Source: a virus. Taken from it: DNA of 49,978 nucleotides. Below, piece after piece: positions 38,075 through 44,180 of the stretch; position 1 is the first letter of the stretch; each line of letters opens with the position of its first letter. Location of the stretch: positions 1 through 49,978 of IMG/VR virus record IMGVR_UViG_3300009593_000026. The stretch is one strand, 5' to 3'. Made by a program: the position numbers and the translations under genes. A model generated the notes under the pieces. It ran no database searches. It was not told where the DNA came from and worked only from the letters and a program-made list of their open reading frames with translations.

Positions 38075-38111
38075 TCCACAAAATATTACTTAGTTGTGGA
38101 ATATCTGTGGA
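38075..38111. repeat. TGTGGA/TCCACA repeats and hairpin
   Basis: TCCACAA (38075-38081) and TTGTGGA (38094-38100) form a 7-base-pair inverted repeat with a 12-base loop, followed by a further TGTGGA at 38106-38111. Another TGTGGA lies at 37907-37912, in the spacer of the minus promoter. The hexamer resembles part of a DnaA box (TTATCCACA). The region 37851-38124 holds no gene. Confidence 0.5.
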
Positions 38112-38124
38112 AAACTAATACAAA

Positions 38125-38454
38125 CTATACCCATTTTAAGTTATTACTTTGATCGTTTAATTTGTCTTTGTCAATGTGAATAACGTTCTGGTAATCTGTT
38201 CCGCCTGGATGATAAGCAAGAGCACATAATCGTGCACATCTTCTTACAACTGTCTTACCATTTTGTCTTAAAGTAACACGTCTATATCCATTTTCGTTTA
38301 AATGTATCTTTAATTTCTTCCATTTTCCCCACTTAGTTGAATATATCTGTCCTTCGTTAGATACAAAATAGTCCTCGTAATTAGGGATAGGTTTGTATAA
38401 AATACCAGCATCATCTTGATAGGTATCGTTATCAATTTTTTTAAAGGGATTCAT
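38125..38454 (-). CDS. NUMOD4/HNH homing-endonuclease-like protein, short
   Basis: In this 109-residue protein, residues about 20-65 fit the NUMOD4 DNA-binding motif (YKPIPNYEDYFVSNEGQIYS...LKIHLNENGYRRVTL). The C-terminal part fits the HNH_3 core: CALAYHPGG..., then H93, D95, N100 and N104 in VIHIDKDKLNDQSNNLKWV. It ends directly after the WV, where longer homing endonucleases continue with a basic tail, so it may be shortened. It sits alone beside an intergenic hub. It is probably a selfish nuclease gene. Confidence 0.8.
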   Translation of the reverse strand: MNPFKKIDNDTYQDDAGILYKPIPNYEDYFVSNEGQIYSTKWGKWKKLKIHLNENGYRRVTLRQNGKTVVRRCARLCALAYHPGGTDYQNVIHIDKDKLNDQSNNLKWV

Positions 38455-38477
38455 AGCGTTAAATGATAATTAAGGGG

Positions 38478-39134
38478 TCAAAGTCCAATGTTAAATGTTA
38501 ATGAGATTCTATTACCTTCGTTGTTTTGTTGATACCCTCGCACCATATTTGATGGATATAAACATAAACAACCCTCTGTAATTGGTACTGTTCCATCTAA
38601 CATATTGAAAGGGGTAATTTGTGTTTGATTGTATTGAATAACTGGGTAATGAGTTGATGTTACATTGCGTTTAAATTGTAATGGTGAATGTAAATTAATA
38701 TCCCAATTTACAAAATAAGTTGCACTATAAAGGCAATTACTTTGTTCGTGTGGTGCATACATTCCTCCCTTATTTGTCAATTCTAAAGTATCATCAATTA
38801 TATTAGGATTGTCTCCTAGATCATAACATAGTGATTTAGAGTTTATATCAACAACTGCTTCAATTATGTCCTCCTTAAGTGTTAGGAACTGTTCTAGGTT
38901 AAGTAAACCTAATTGACCTAATTGTAGCACCCCATTGTTTATATCTTTCCTGGAAGAGTTTGTGACATCTTCAGGCGACAATTTGCTGATATAATCTAAT
39001 ATAGTCTGTTTGTGTTGTTGATGATTAGTGAGAGATTTTACCCCTACAGGTGTCATAAACATACCGTAAACTGTGCTTTCATTCTTATCACTTATGGTTG
39101 AAAGATCGTCCGATAAAATGTTACTATTGTCCAT
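38478..39134 (-). CDS. Divergent 2OG oxygenase-like protein, iron site altered
   Basis: The 218-residue product follows the layout of the putative 2OG-Fe(II) oxygenase family with a C-terminal double-stranded beta helix: GGMYAPHEQSNCLYSATYFVN, a middle strand, then LCLYPSNMVRGYQQNNEGNRISLTFN. In the family the first motif is H.H or H.D and the second is LFPS...H.V.P.....RISI.FN. Here the first reads H129-E-Q131 and the expected distal His is R199, while R209 remains. The iron site therefore looks broken or changed. It starts just after a terminator, and no Shine-Dalgarno sequence is visible. Confidence 0.6.
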   Translation of the reverse strand: MDNSNILSDDLSTISDKNESTVYGMFMTPVGVKSLTNHQQHKQTILDYISKLSPEDVTNSSRKDINNGVLQLGQLGLLNLEQFLTLKEDIIEAVVDINSKSLCYDLGDNPNIIDDTLELTNKGGMYAPHEQSNCLYSATYFVNWDINLHSPLQFKRNVTSTHYPVIQYNQTQITPFNMLDGTVPITEGCLCLYPSNMVRGYQQNNEGNRISLTFNIGL

Positions 39135-39148
39135 AACGAGTTTGTAAT

Positions 39149-39175
39149 AAAAAAGAGGGGTTATTTACTCCCCTC
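39149..39175 (-). terminator. Intrinsic terminator after the 38-residue gene
   Basis: On the minus strand GAGGGG (39175-39170) pairs with CCCCTC (39160-39155) across a nine-base loop and is followed by six U. It lies between the 38-residue gene and the oxygenase-like gene. Confidence 0.75.
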
Positions 39176-39201
39176 ATTATATATCATAGTTTGATACCTT
39201 G

Positions 39202-39318
39202 TCAACGTTTGTTATACTTAACCCGATCATTTATTAAGAAGTAATACTTAATAATTGGGGTAGGATTGCAAAGTTGTTTGTAAGTTTCTTCAGTCATTTT
39301 GTAGTTAGTTTGTGACAT
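39202..39318 (-). CDS. Hypothetical protein, 38 residues
   Basis: Starts at ATG 39318 (MSQTNYKMTEETYKQLCNPT), which overlaps the stop of the 105-residue gene by one base (TAATG), and ends at TGA 39202, just before a terminator. The C-terminal half is PIIKYYFLINDRVKYNKR. Coupling and terminator placement support a real gene. Function unknown. Confidence 0.55.
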   Translation of the reverse strand: MSQTNYKMTEETYKQLCNPTPIIKYYFLINDRVKYNKR

Positions 39319-39635
39319 TAAAGTGCTACCTCGTAACCTGAAATGAAATCGTCAGATCCATTGCTAGTAGATACGAACCACTCCCAATTCTTTTGAAATA
39401 CGGATGTGCCATAAGCAAATTCGTAGCAAAGAGCGTTTAGACGTGATTTCGTGGTGTTGGACTGCCAACCGCCGTCAAATAGTGTAACAACTGACTGAGA
39501 GATCTTACCGATTAGATTAGAATGAAGATAAACAAGAGCATCATTTTCAGGTGTGATTTCAACCCTAGTGTTACCTGATTGCCAGTTAACTCTGTTTCTT
39601 GCTGCTCTGTTCATTGCTGCTTCAATCTTTCTCAT
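39318..39635 (-). CDS. Conserved-type hypothetical protein, 105 residues
   Basis: Features include MRKIEAAMNRAARN, W.SGNTRVE, VYLHSNLIGKI, VTLFDGGWQSNTTKSRLNAL and a closing FQKNWEWFV. The pattern LFDGGW.T.TTKSRLNAL is one I associate with a small protein shared by many marine phages. No function is known to me. It is the first gene after a terminator and a TATAAT box, with CAAGGATT before the ATG. Confidence 0.75.
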   Translation of the reverse strand: MRKIEAAMNRAARNRVNWQSGNTRVEITPENDALVYLHSNLIGKISQSVVTLFDGGWQSNTTKSRLNALCYEFAYGTSVFQKNWEWFVSTSNGSDDFISGYEVAL

Positions 39636-39664
39636 AAGTTTTAATCCTTGTTTGTTACTCTCTT

Positions 39665-39670
39665 ATTATA
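39665..39670 (-). promoter_or_regulatory. TATAAT box directly after a terminator
   Basis: The minus strand reads TATAAT followed by AAGAGAGT, 30 bases before the ATG at 39635. No good -35 box is present because that position falls in the terminator stem. The AAGAGAGT extension recurs upstream of the gene at 43078, which suggests a shared promoter type. Confidence 0.45.
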
Positions 39671-39674
39671 AAGG

Positions 39675-39698
39675 AAAAACCCCTCGTTGAGAGGGGTT
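39675..39698 (-). terminator. Intrinsic terminator after the 36-residue gene
   Basis: On the minus strand AACCCCTC (39698-39691) pairs with GAGGGGTT (39685-39678) across the loop TCAAC and is followed by TTT. It ends the transcript of the 36-residue gene. Confidence 0.75.
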
Positions 39699-39718
39699 AG
39701 TGTGCACTAATTCAACTG

Positions 39719-39829
39719 TCACCCTACTGGGTAGAGTTCATCAAGTAACGCTAGAATGTCGTTACCTGTATCACATTCATTAAACAATTCAAGTAAATAA
39801 GGGTTGTTTTCAAGAATTGATTCAGTCAT
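39719..39829 (-). CDS. Hypothetical acidic protein, 36 residues
   Basis: Starts at ATG 39829 (MTESILENNPYLLELFNECD) and ends at TGA 39719. It is acidic, with a likely helix ending TGNDILALLDELYPVG. A terminator follows 21 bases later. Short proteins of this shape are common in T4-like marine phages. Function unknown. Confidence 0.55.
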   Translation of the reverse strand: MTESILENNPYLLELFNECDTGNDILALLDELYPVG

Positions 39830-39883
39830 TTTAAAGATGCAAGTTTACATTTAGTGGACTTATTGGCATTGCCACAATAACAA

Positions 39884-40096
39884 TTAATCCTCAAATAAAC
39901 TATCTAAATGTTGTAAAAACATCCAGGAATAGTTACCATCTTCGGGATCAATTCCATCCACTAAGTATTCTAAACATAGTGCTTCTGCATTGCGTGGGTT
40001 ATTATTATCAACGTGTACTTTCATACGATTGTAATAAGTTTCAGCAATAAGATCAATGGAAGTTTCTCTCTCTGGGTTTAATTGTTCAATGCTCAT
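39884..40096 (-). CDS. Hypothetical acidic protein, 70 residues
   Basis: Starts with MSIEQLNPERETSIDLIAET, overlapping the nuclease gene stop by four bases (ATGA). It is acidic and helical, with AEALCLEYLVDGIDPEDGNYSWMFLQHLDSLF. Function unknown; it shares an operon with a nuclease candidate. Confidence 0.65.
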   Translation of the reverse strand: MSIEQLNPERETSIDLIAETYYNRMKVHVDNNNPRNAEALCLEYLVDGIDPEDGNYSWMFLQHLDSLFED

Positions 40097-40611
40097 AATA
40101 CTTTAGTTCCGTAAGTTTGGATGAGTTTGTTAGAAATAGTGTACCCAAGTCTGGGATCTTTCTTATTACCAACTGTCTTAAATTGTCTCTCTAGGTTATC
40201 AATTAAGATGCGTAATACGTCATCAGCATTCATAACCCAAACTTCAACTACCTTGCCTAAATGATACCTAGCAAAGAAGTGTTTGTGATACTTTCCTATC
40301 TTATCTTCCTGGAGATACTTAACTTGATCCTCCCACGAGTTTTGTACACTTATGCCGTTATATGTTGCTGTGAGTTTCTTACCAATAGTTGACTTATATT
40401 CAACTGGTAAGTTATTCTCATCATAGGCATCTGCACCTGATAAAGTATCACTAACTCGGTGCCCAAGTATGCTCGCTAAATGTATCTCTCTGCTTCGTGC
40501 ATAACTGAAAGGATCTCCCCAGTTATTTTCGTCACAAAGTTGATACATTGCTTCGAACAGTTGTTGATACTTTGCTTCGGGTGATTGCATCTTGTCAATA
40601 ACAACATTCAT
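40093..40611 (-). CDS. PD-(D/E)xK-type nuclease candidate
   Basis: The 172-residue protein has the spacing of a PD-(D/E)xK nuclease core. E42 is in SREIHLASILGHRVSD, the acidic D61 and D64 are in SGADAYDENNLP, and E71-Y-K73 is in VEYKSTIGKKL. A helix and the segment NGISVQNSWEDQVKYL follow. This is the layout of many type II restriction enzymes and phage DNA-degrading or repair nucleases. No partner methyltransferase is adjacent; the one in this window lies about 2.5 kb away at 43145-44059. It is coupled to its neighbours on both sides (TAATG upstream, ATGA downstream). Confidence 0.6.
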   Translation of the reverse strand: MNVVIDKMQSPEAKYQQLFEAMYQLCDENNWGDPFSYARSREIHLASILGHRVSDTLSGADAYDENNLPVEYKSTIGKKLTATYNGISVQNSWEDQVKYLQEDKIGKYHKHFFARYHLGKVVEVWVMNADDVLRILIDNLERQFKTVGNKKDPRLGYTISNKLIQTYGTKVL

Positions 40612-40850
40612 TAGAACATTACCTCGTTAAATTGAATCGGGTCATTGAGTAACATATCAACACCATTTGAGACCATTAGACGGATTTGTCTAAATGTTGT
40701 CATTTTGATGGTGTCCTTGTCAAAGTTGTCACATAGATCAATTACCTGAAATACTGCGTTGGTGATCTCTTTAACTGAAATTGATTCACCCTTGTCGTAT
40801 CCTTGAAAATTGTCTCTTACAACTGTTGGGACTGCATCAAATAAATTCAT
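40611..40850 (-). CDS. Hypothetical protein, 79 residues
   Basis: Starts at ATG 40850 after AGGAGTTTAA, a good Shine-Dalgarno sequence (MNLFDAVPTVVRDNFQGYDK). The middle reads VFQVIDLCDNFDKDTIKMTTFRQIR. It is coupled to the nuclease candidate by TAATG, so both are probably made together. Function unknown. Confidence 0.65.
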   Translation of the reverse strand: MNLFDAVPTVVRDNFQGYDKGESISVKEITNAVFQVIDLCDNFDKDTIKMTTFRQIRLMVSNGVDMLLNDPIQFNEVMF

Positions 40851-40871
40851 TTAAACTCCTGTAAAATTGAT

Positions 40872-40982
40872 TGTGGGAATGACCTAGTAATTTCGTGCTT
40901 TCTCTTCTTAGAAGCAGTTCACGAATCTTTAGACCTAGATCTTCGTATCCACGTTAGTGATGGAATCGAACCATCCCCCACA
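40872..40982 (-). other. Gene-free leader with a tRNA T-arm-like hairpin
   Basis: The stretch 40851-41000 holds no gene. On the minus strand UGUGGGG (40982-40976) can pair with UUCCCACA (40879-40872), enclosing a hairpin GATGG-TTCGATT-CCATC (40975-40959) that matches a tRNA T-arm exactly. An ACGA..ATCT/AGAT.TCGT hairpin and a CTTC-TAA-GAAG hairpin lie further in. No full tRNA can be folded. It may be a structured 5' leader of the 79-residue gene. Confidence 0.4.
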
Positions 40983-41000
40983 TTTATAATATACTTGATT

Positions 41001-41147
41001 TTAGGGTTGAATGGGATTTGGTTGTGTCAGTTCTTGAAGTGTCCTGTTCCTCTCTTCCCAACTGTCAACCATTGTGCTATTCATAACATTGATTAGAATG
41101 TTAGCACCCATAAAGATGCACACACATCCAAAAATGAATCTAATCAC
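41001..41147 (-). CDS. Small single-span membrane protein, 48 residues
   Basis: Starts at GTG 41147, inside the stop of the gene before it (GTGATTAG), with GAGG about 10 bases upstream. The product (MIRFIFGCVCIFMGANILIN...) has one hydrophobic segment at residues about 3-21 followed by a polar tail (STMVDSWEERNRTLQELTQP). Two small membrane proteins in a row suggest a paired role at the host membrane. Confidence 0.55.
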   Translation of the reverse strand: MIRFIFGCVCIFMGANILINVMNSTMVDSWEERNRTLQELTQPNPIQP

Positions 41148-41244
41148 GTTTGTTAACCTCGTAATAGTCTAAATTTGTTGCAATAGCAACTCCACACACA
41201 TAAAGAGCGTATGCACCTCCAACAATAACAAATAATTCAATCAT
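41140..41244 (-). CDS. Small single-span membrane protein, 34 residues
   Basis: Starts at ATG 41244 with GGAGG 11 bases upstream (MIELFVIVGGAYALYVCGVA). Residues 4-22 are hydrophobic and the tail is short and polar (TNLDYYEVNKRD). It overlaps the 69-residue gene by 8 bases and the next small membrane gene by 8 bases. Confidence 0.55.
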   Translation of the reverse strand: MIELFVIVGGAYALYVCGVAIATNLDYYEVNKRD

Positions 41245-41446
41245 TGTCAATTTCCTCCTTAATGTTTATTTGAAATGAAAATTTATCGTGGTCATCAAAT
41301 AGACCACAATTTGCTATAGTATCAAATATTATTTCTGATACTACTCTTAAATCCTCTGGAAGTAGGTTACCATTGAGATTAATGGTTCCGTCATCATTGT
41401 AGTTAATTTCACCATTAAATCCATCTGGCATTAAATCATTACTCAT
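41237..41446 (-). CDS. Hypothetical acidic protein, 69 residues
   Basis: The product is MSNDLMPDGFNGEINYNDDG followed by a strand and helix (LPEDLRVVSEIIFDTIANCG) and an acidic tail (KEEIDND). It is coupled by TAATG to the 85-residue gene. Function unknown. Confidence 0.6.
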   Translation of the reverse strand: MSNDLMPDGFNGEINYNDDGTINLNGNLLPEDLRVVSEIIFDTIANCGLFDDHDKFSFQINIKEEIDND

Positions 41447-41703
41447 TAATACTTACCTCCATTGTTGTTAATGTCAAGTACAGTTTCATTAGTTACGTTA
41501 TCAACTAACTCATTCAATGTTTCATCATCAAATGTTAAACTAATCTCATCACATAACTCTTCTCTAGACTCAATTTCTCTTAAATCTTGTGTTAGAGTTT
41601 GTGTTACAAATGCTTCTAAAGATTGGTAGTCCATACTATCAACTTGTAACTGAACATACTGGTCAATTAGTTCATCCCATTGTTGTGAAGTTAGTTGTCT
41701 CAT
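41446..41703 (-). CDS. Hypothetical acidic helical protein, 85 residues
   Basis: The product is strongly acidic and mostly helical (SQQWDELIDQYVQLQVDSMD, LREIESREELCDEISLTFDD). It overlaps its neighbours by four bases upstream (ATGA) and one base downstream (TAATG). I do not recognise it. Such acidic small proteins may act on host enzymes, but nothing here shows that. Confidence 0.6.
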   Translation of the reverse strand: MRQLTSQQWDELIDQYVQLQVDSMDYQSLEAFVTQTLTQDLREIESREELCDEISLTFDDETLNELVDNVTNETVLDINNNGGKY

Positions 41704-41855
41704 TGTGATACCTCTGGGTTAATAAATTTGCTATCTAATACTTTCTCAAACACACTTGCTTGATTAGGTGTTAACTCAAAGTCCATATCTCTGAGTATAT
41801 CGTATAACTTAATGAACTCGTATTGTTCATCAAATGTTAAATTAAATGTGTGCAT
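41700..41855 (-). CDS. Hypothetical protein, 51 residues
   Basis: Starts at ATG 41855 after AGGAGGAGTATTA, one of the best Shine-Dalgarno sequences in the window (MHTFNLTFDEQYEFIKLYDI). It ends at TGA 41700, overlapping the next start. A helical stretch covers residues 8-45. Function unknown. Confidence 0.65.
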   Translation of the reverse strand: MHTFNLTFDEQYEFIKLYDILRDMDFELTPNQASVFEKVLDSKFINPEVSQ

Positions 41856-42040
41856 TAATACTCCTCCTGATAAAAGAATGGGACTTGTTTATCAACTTCT
41901 AATTTATAACTTAACACTTTAGTGTCAATGTAACTCTCATTATGATTAGAGTTTAAGTATGCTTGAATTTCTTCACATAAATGAAGTGGATTTACTCCTT
42001 CATCATCACATACTATGGATGCTGTAAAGTTTACTATCAT
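41855..42040 (-). CDS. Hypothetical protein, 61 residues
   Basis: The frame could start at GTG 42046, but GAGG lies five bases before ATG 42040, so I chose the ATG (MIVNFTASIVCDDEGVNPLH). The layout is beta strand, helix (LHLCEEIQAYLNS), beta strand. It is coupled to the following gene by TAATG. Function unknown. Confidence 0.6.
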   Translation of the reverse strand: MIVNFTASIVCDDEGVNPLHLCEEIQAYLNSNHNESYIDTKVLSYKLEVDKQVPFFYQEEY

Positions 42041-42219
42041 TGGCACCTCGCTTCAAATAGTCTCTGTGCTTGCTTTTCTATTGCAAGTAATGTGCCTGAA
42101 GTTTGTCTCCAACATAACTCATTTAACTGATCTTCAGTCAATTTATTATGTACTCTGAAACTCTCCCACGCTTCATCGTGACATTGTTCCATTATTGACT
42201 CGTGATGTAATGTTGACAT
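42037..42219 (-). CDS. Hypothetical protein, 60 residues
   Basis: Starts at ATG 42219 with GGAGG upstream (MSTLHHESIMEQCHDEAWES). It is rich in His, Gln and Glu and probably all helical. It is part of a run of overlapping small genes. Function unknown. Confidence 0.6.
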   Translation of the reverse strand: MSTLHHESIMEQCHDEAWESFRVHNKLTEDQLNELCWRQTSGTLLAIEKQAQRLFEARCQ

Positions 42220-42375
42220 TTAGTTGACCTCCTTAGCGTCTATAACTGCATCCCATAGGGAATCGAATTCTGTAGAGTCCTCGCAATGCTCTTGCAAGTC
42301 TAGATCAGCGATTGAAGAGAATAGATCCACAAGTAGTGAATGCTGCTGATCTGAAAGTGTGATTGTTTTGTTCAT
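42220..42375 (-). CDS. Hypothetical acidic protein, 51 residues
   Basis: Starts at ATG 42375 (MNKTITLSDQQHSLLVDLFS) and ends at TAA 42220, next to the following ATG. An acidic helical tail follows (DLQEHCEDSTEFDSLWDAVI). Its last codons include the GGAGG that serves the next gene. The region directly upstream reads TAATATAAGAATATG. Confidence 0.55.
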   Translation of the reverse strand: MNKTITLSDQQHSLLVDLFSSIADLDLQEHCEDSTEFDSLWDAVIDAKEVN

Positions 42376-42384
42376 ATTCTTATA

Positions 42385-42675
42385 TTACACGAAATTTGGT
42401 AGGTTTGGTGATTTTGTGGACACTTTGCCAACTGGTTCTTCTGTGATCCATCCACCTTGCTTTATTGCTCTGGACTCTATTACAATGTTGCGTACACGCT
42501 CTCTGTCTAGTGAATCGCCATCACCCCACTCAATATCGGATGATGCACATAGGTCAAGATACTTGAGAGTTGCAAGTGCTAACTCTTCCTCTGTTAGTTT
42601 GTCGATAGGATAGAGTCCATCAACGTCATTGTAGAATGACATACAGTAATCAATGAATTCAGAGAAGTTGTGCAT
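42385..42675 (-). CDS. Hypothetical protein, 96 residues
   Basis: Starts at ATG 42675 with AAGGAAATTT upstream (MHNFSEFIDYCMSFYNDVDG). The sequence has a helical middle (EEELALATLKYLDLCASS) and a basic RERVRNIVIESRAIKQGGWITEEP. It follows a terminator and a TATAAT box, so it probably starts a transcript. Function unknown. Confidence 0.6.
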   Translation of the reverse strand: MHNFSEFIDYCMSFYNDVDGLYPIDKLTEEELALATLKYLDLCASSDIEWGDGDSLDRERVRNIVIESRAIKQGGWITEEPVGKVSTKSPNLPNFV

Positions 42676-42692
42676 AAATTTCCTTAACTATT

Positions 42693-42698
42693 ATTATA
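42693..42698 (-). promoter_or_regulatory. TATAAT box directly after a terminator
   Basis: The minus strand reads TATAAT seven bases after the U tract of the terminator at 42706-42728 and 17 bases before the ATG at 42675. No -35 box fits, since it would fall in the terminator stem. Confidence 0.4.
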
Positions 42699-42705
42699 TT
42701 ACATC

Positions 42706-42728
42706 AAAAAGCACCCATATAGGGTGCT
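42706..42728 (-). terminator. Intrinsic terminator after the 108-residue gene
   Basis: On the minus strand AGCACCC (42728-42722) pairs with GGGTGCT (42716-42710) across the loop TATAT and is followed by a U tract. It lies 23 bases after the 108-residue gene. Confidence 0.8.
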
Positions 42729-42751
42729 AGTGTGTCAGTAATTCAAGTGGT

Positions 42752-43078
42752 CTAGTTGAATGCTCTGTTGTATGAATTCTTGCAATAATCAATAATAACA
42801 ACTGATTGCTTGACAAGATACTCATAACCAAATTTGAGATCCTTGCCTAGTTCGTTGATCTCATACTGATGTACTGACCAACGTGCTTTGATGTCTTGAA
42901 TGTACTGATCTCTTGATATCAACTCAACTTGTGGACGTGACACTTGTGGAACTGCAACTACCTTATTTAGTTTTGGTGTTGCTGCCTTCTTTGTGACAGT
43001 CTTTGAAGTGGTTGCTGCTTTGCGTCTTGCTCTCTTGCGTGGTGTTGTAGTCGCTTGAGTAGCAGTTGCAGTTGGCAT
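42752..43078 (-). CDS. Protein with a histone-tail-like basic N-terminus, 108 residues
   Basis: Residues 1-45 are Thr, Ala, Lys and Arg rich (TTTPRKRARRKAATTSKTVTKKAATPK), like a disordered DNA-binding tail. Residues 52-106 form a compact helical part (LISRDQYIQDIKARWSVHQYEINELGKDLKFGYEYL). This layout suggests a DNA- or RNA-binding protein, but the family is not recognised. It has its own promoter-like box and terminator, so it is probably a single-gene transcript. Confidence 0.65.
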   Translation of the reverse strand: MPTATATQATTTPRKRARRKAATTSKTVTKKAATPKLNKVVAVPQVSRPQVELISRDQYIQDIKARWSVHQYEINELGKDLKFGYEYLVKQSVVIIDYCKNSYNRAFN

Positions 43079-43097
43079 AGATCAATAAAATCGTTTG

Positions 43098-43114
43098 AAC
43101 TCTCTTATAATAAT
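43098..43114 (-). promoter_or_regulatory. Promoter-like box shared with the 39.6-kb gene
   Basis: The minus strand reads ATTATTATAAGAGAGTT, 20 bases before the ATG at 43078. The AAGAGAGT extension after a TATAAT or TATTAT box is shared with the site at 39654-39671 (TTATAATAAGAGAGTAAC). Confidence 0.4.
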
Positions 43115-43144
43115 GGTAAATGAGTGAAATGGGTGTAAATGTGT

Positions 43145-44059
43145 TCAGTTTGTGAACTGGAACAACCCTAATCGCTTCTGAACTAGGTTAGAATAGTCGT
43201 TATGTAACTCACATCCTATGTAATGCCTACCCAGTTCCCTTGCTACCATTGCAGTTGTGCCTGATCCCATAAATGGATCAAGAATTATGTCATTTTGTGA
43301 AGATCCTGCCTTGATACAAGGTTCTATCAAATCAGGTGGGAAAGTAGCGAAGTGAGCACCTTTATAAGGTTTGGACGTGACTGACCACACACTTCTTTTA
43401 TTCTTCATAGGATATGATTTGGTCAATCCTGAATGTGGTTGCAGTCCAGTTCCTTTATTGTGATACTTGCCATTGGTTCTATCTCTGGTTCCCCAGTCCT
43501 TAGCAGGTTCTTTGATTGCTTCATTATCATAATAATATCTCTTATTCTTTGATAATAAGAAGATATATTCGTGAGATTTAGTGCATCTATCTCTAACACT
43601 TTCAGGCATTGGATTTGGTTTATGCCATATTATATCTTGACGTAAGAACCATCCATCATCCCTCAAAGCAAATGCCAACATCCAAGGTATACCAATTAAA
43701 TCCTTAGATTTTAAGTTATCAAACTTGTTACCTCTAACTGGTGTAAATGTTGGTAAATCTTGATTAGTTTTAGATACTGTTTGCTTAGGATAATTACCAT
43801 CTGATCTGTAATTATAGTATGTGTCACCTATGTTCACCCATAGTGTTCCATCATCCGTAAGTACATCACGAACTGACCTGAATACTTCAACTAATTGTTT
43901 AATGTATTCTTCAGGTGTTTGTTCTAATCCAATTTGATTGTCCTCGTTACCATAGTTTCTTAAACCATAATAAGGCGGTGATGTTACACACATCCTCGCC
44001 TTTTCATCAAATTGTTTGAGAGTCTCTCGACAATCTCCATATAATATGGTATCTTTCAT
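43145..44059 (-). CDS. DNA methyltransferase, N4-cytosine or N6-adenine type
   Basis: The 304-residue enzyme has the amino-methyltransferase catalytic motif TSPPY at 26-30 (CVTSPPYYGLRNYG) before the AdoMet-binding motif DPFMGSGTT at 261-269, which places it in the beta class. The segments IGIPWMLAFALRDDGWFLRQDIIWHKPNPMPES and CTKSHEYIFLLSKN are typical. It probably methylates phage DNA at a short site and so protects it from host or phage nucleases. TSPPY is somewhat more frequent in N4-cytosine enzymes, but the base cannot be decided by reading. No restriction gene adjoins it. It follows a 39-residue gene by one base. Confidence 0.88.
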   Translation of the reverse strand: MKDTILYGDCRETLKQFDEKARMCVTSPPYYGLRNYGNEDNQIGLEQTPEEYIKQLVEVFRSVRDVLTDDGTLWVNIGDTYYNYRSDGNYPKQTVSKTNQDLPTFTPVRGNKFDNLKSKDLIGIPWMLAFALRDDGWFLRQDIIWHKPNPMPESVRDRCTKSHEYIFLLSKNKRYYYDNEAIKEPAKDWGTRDRTNGKYHNKGTGLQPHSGLTKSYPMKNKRSVWSVTSKPYKGAHFATFPPDLIEPCIKAGSSQNDIILDPFMGSGTTAMVARELGRHYIGCELHNDYSNLVQKRLGLFQFTN

Positions 44060-44060
44060 A

Positions 44061-44180
44061 TTATTCTTTTAGGTTGCCTTCTTCATCATACCACTCATCA
44101 GTCACATTTTCAAGTTCGACACCTGTGCCGATTTTTAATGTGTCTTGTGCTATGAGTTCTTTGTATTCTTCAATGGTCAT
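44061..44180 (-). CDS. Hypothetical acidic protein, 39 residues
   Basis: Starts at ATG 44180, coupled to the gene before it by TAATG (MTIEEYKELIAQDTLKIGTG), and ends at TAA 44061, one base before the methyltransferase start. It is acidic with VTDEWYDEEGNLKE at the end. It may be a small partner of the methyltransferase; function unknown. Confidence 0.55.
   Translation of the reverse strand: MTIEEYKELIAQDTLKIGTGVELENVTDEWYDEEGNLKE

Noticed and set aside
38075-38111. Replication origin with DnaA boxes
   Set aside because: Only the TGTGGA half of the box is present and T4-like phages do not normally use DnaA; kept only as a repeat.
35120-38454. Intron or intein around the HNH genes
   Set aside because: The genes on each side are complete and no split gene is visible, so the nucleases look free-standing.
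40959-40975. Possible tRNA gene ending in GATGG-TTCGATT-CCATC
   Set aside because: No matching acceptor, D-arm or anticodon arm can be found 60-90 bases upstream on the minus strand; only the T-arm fits.
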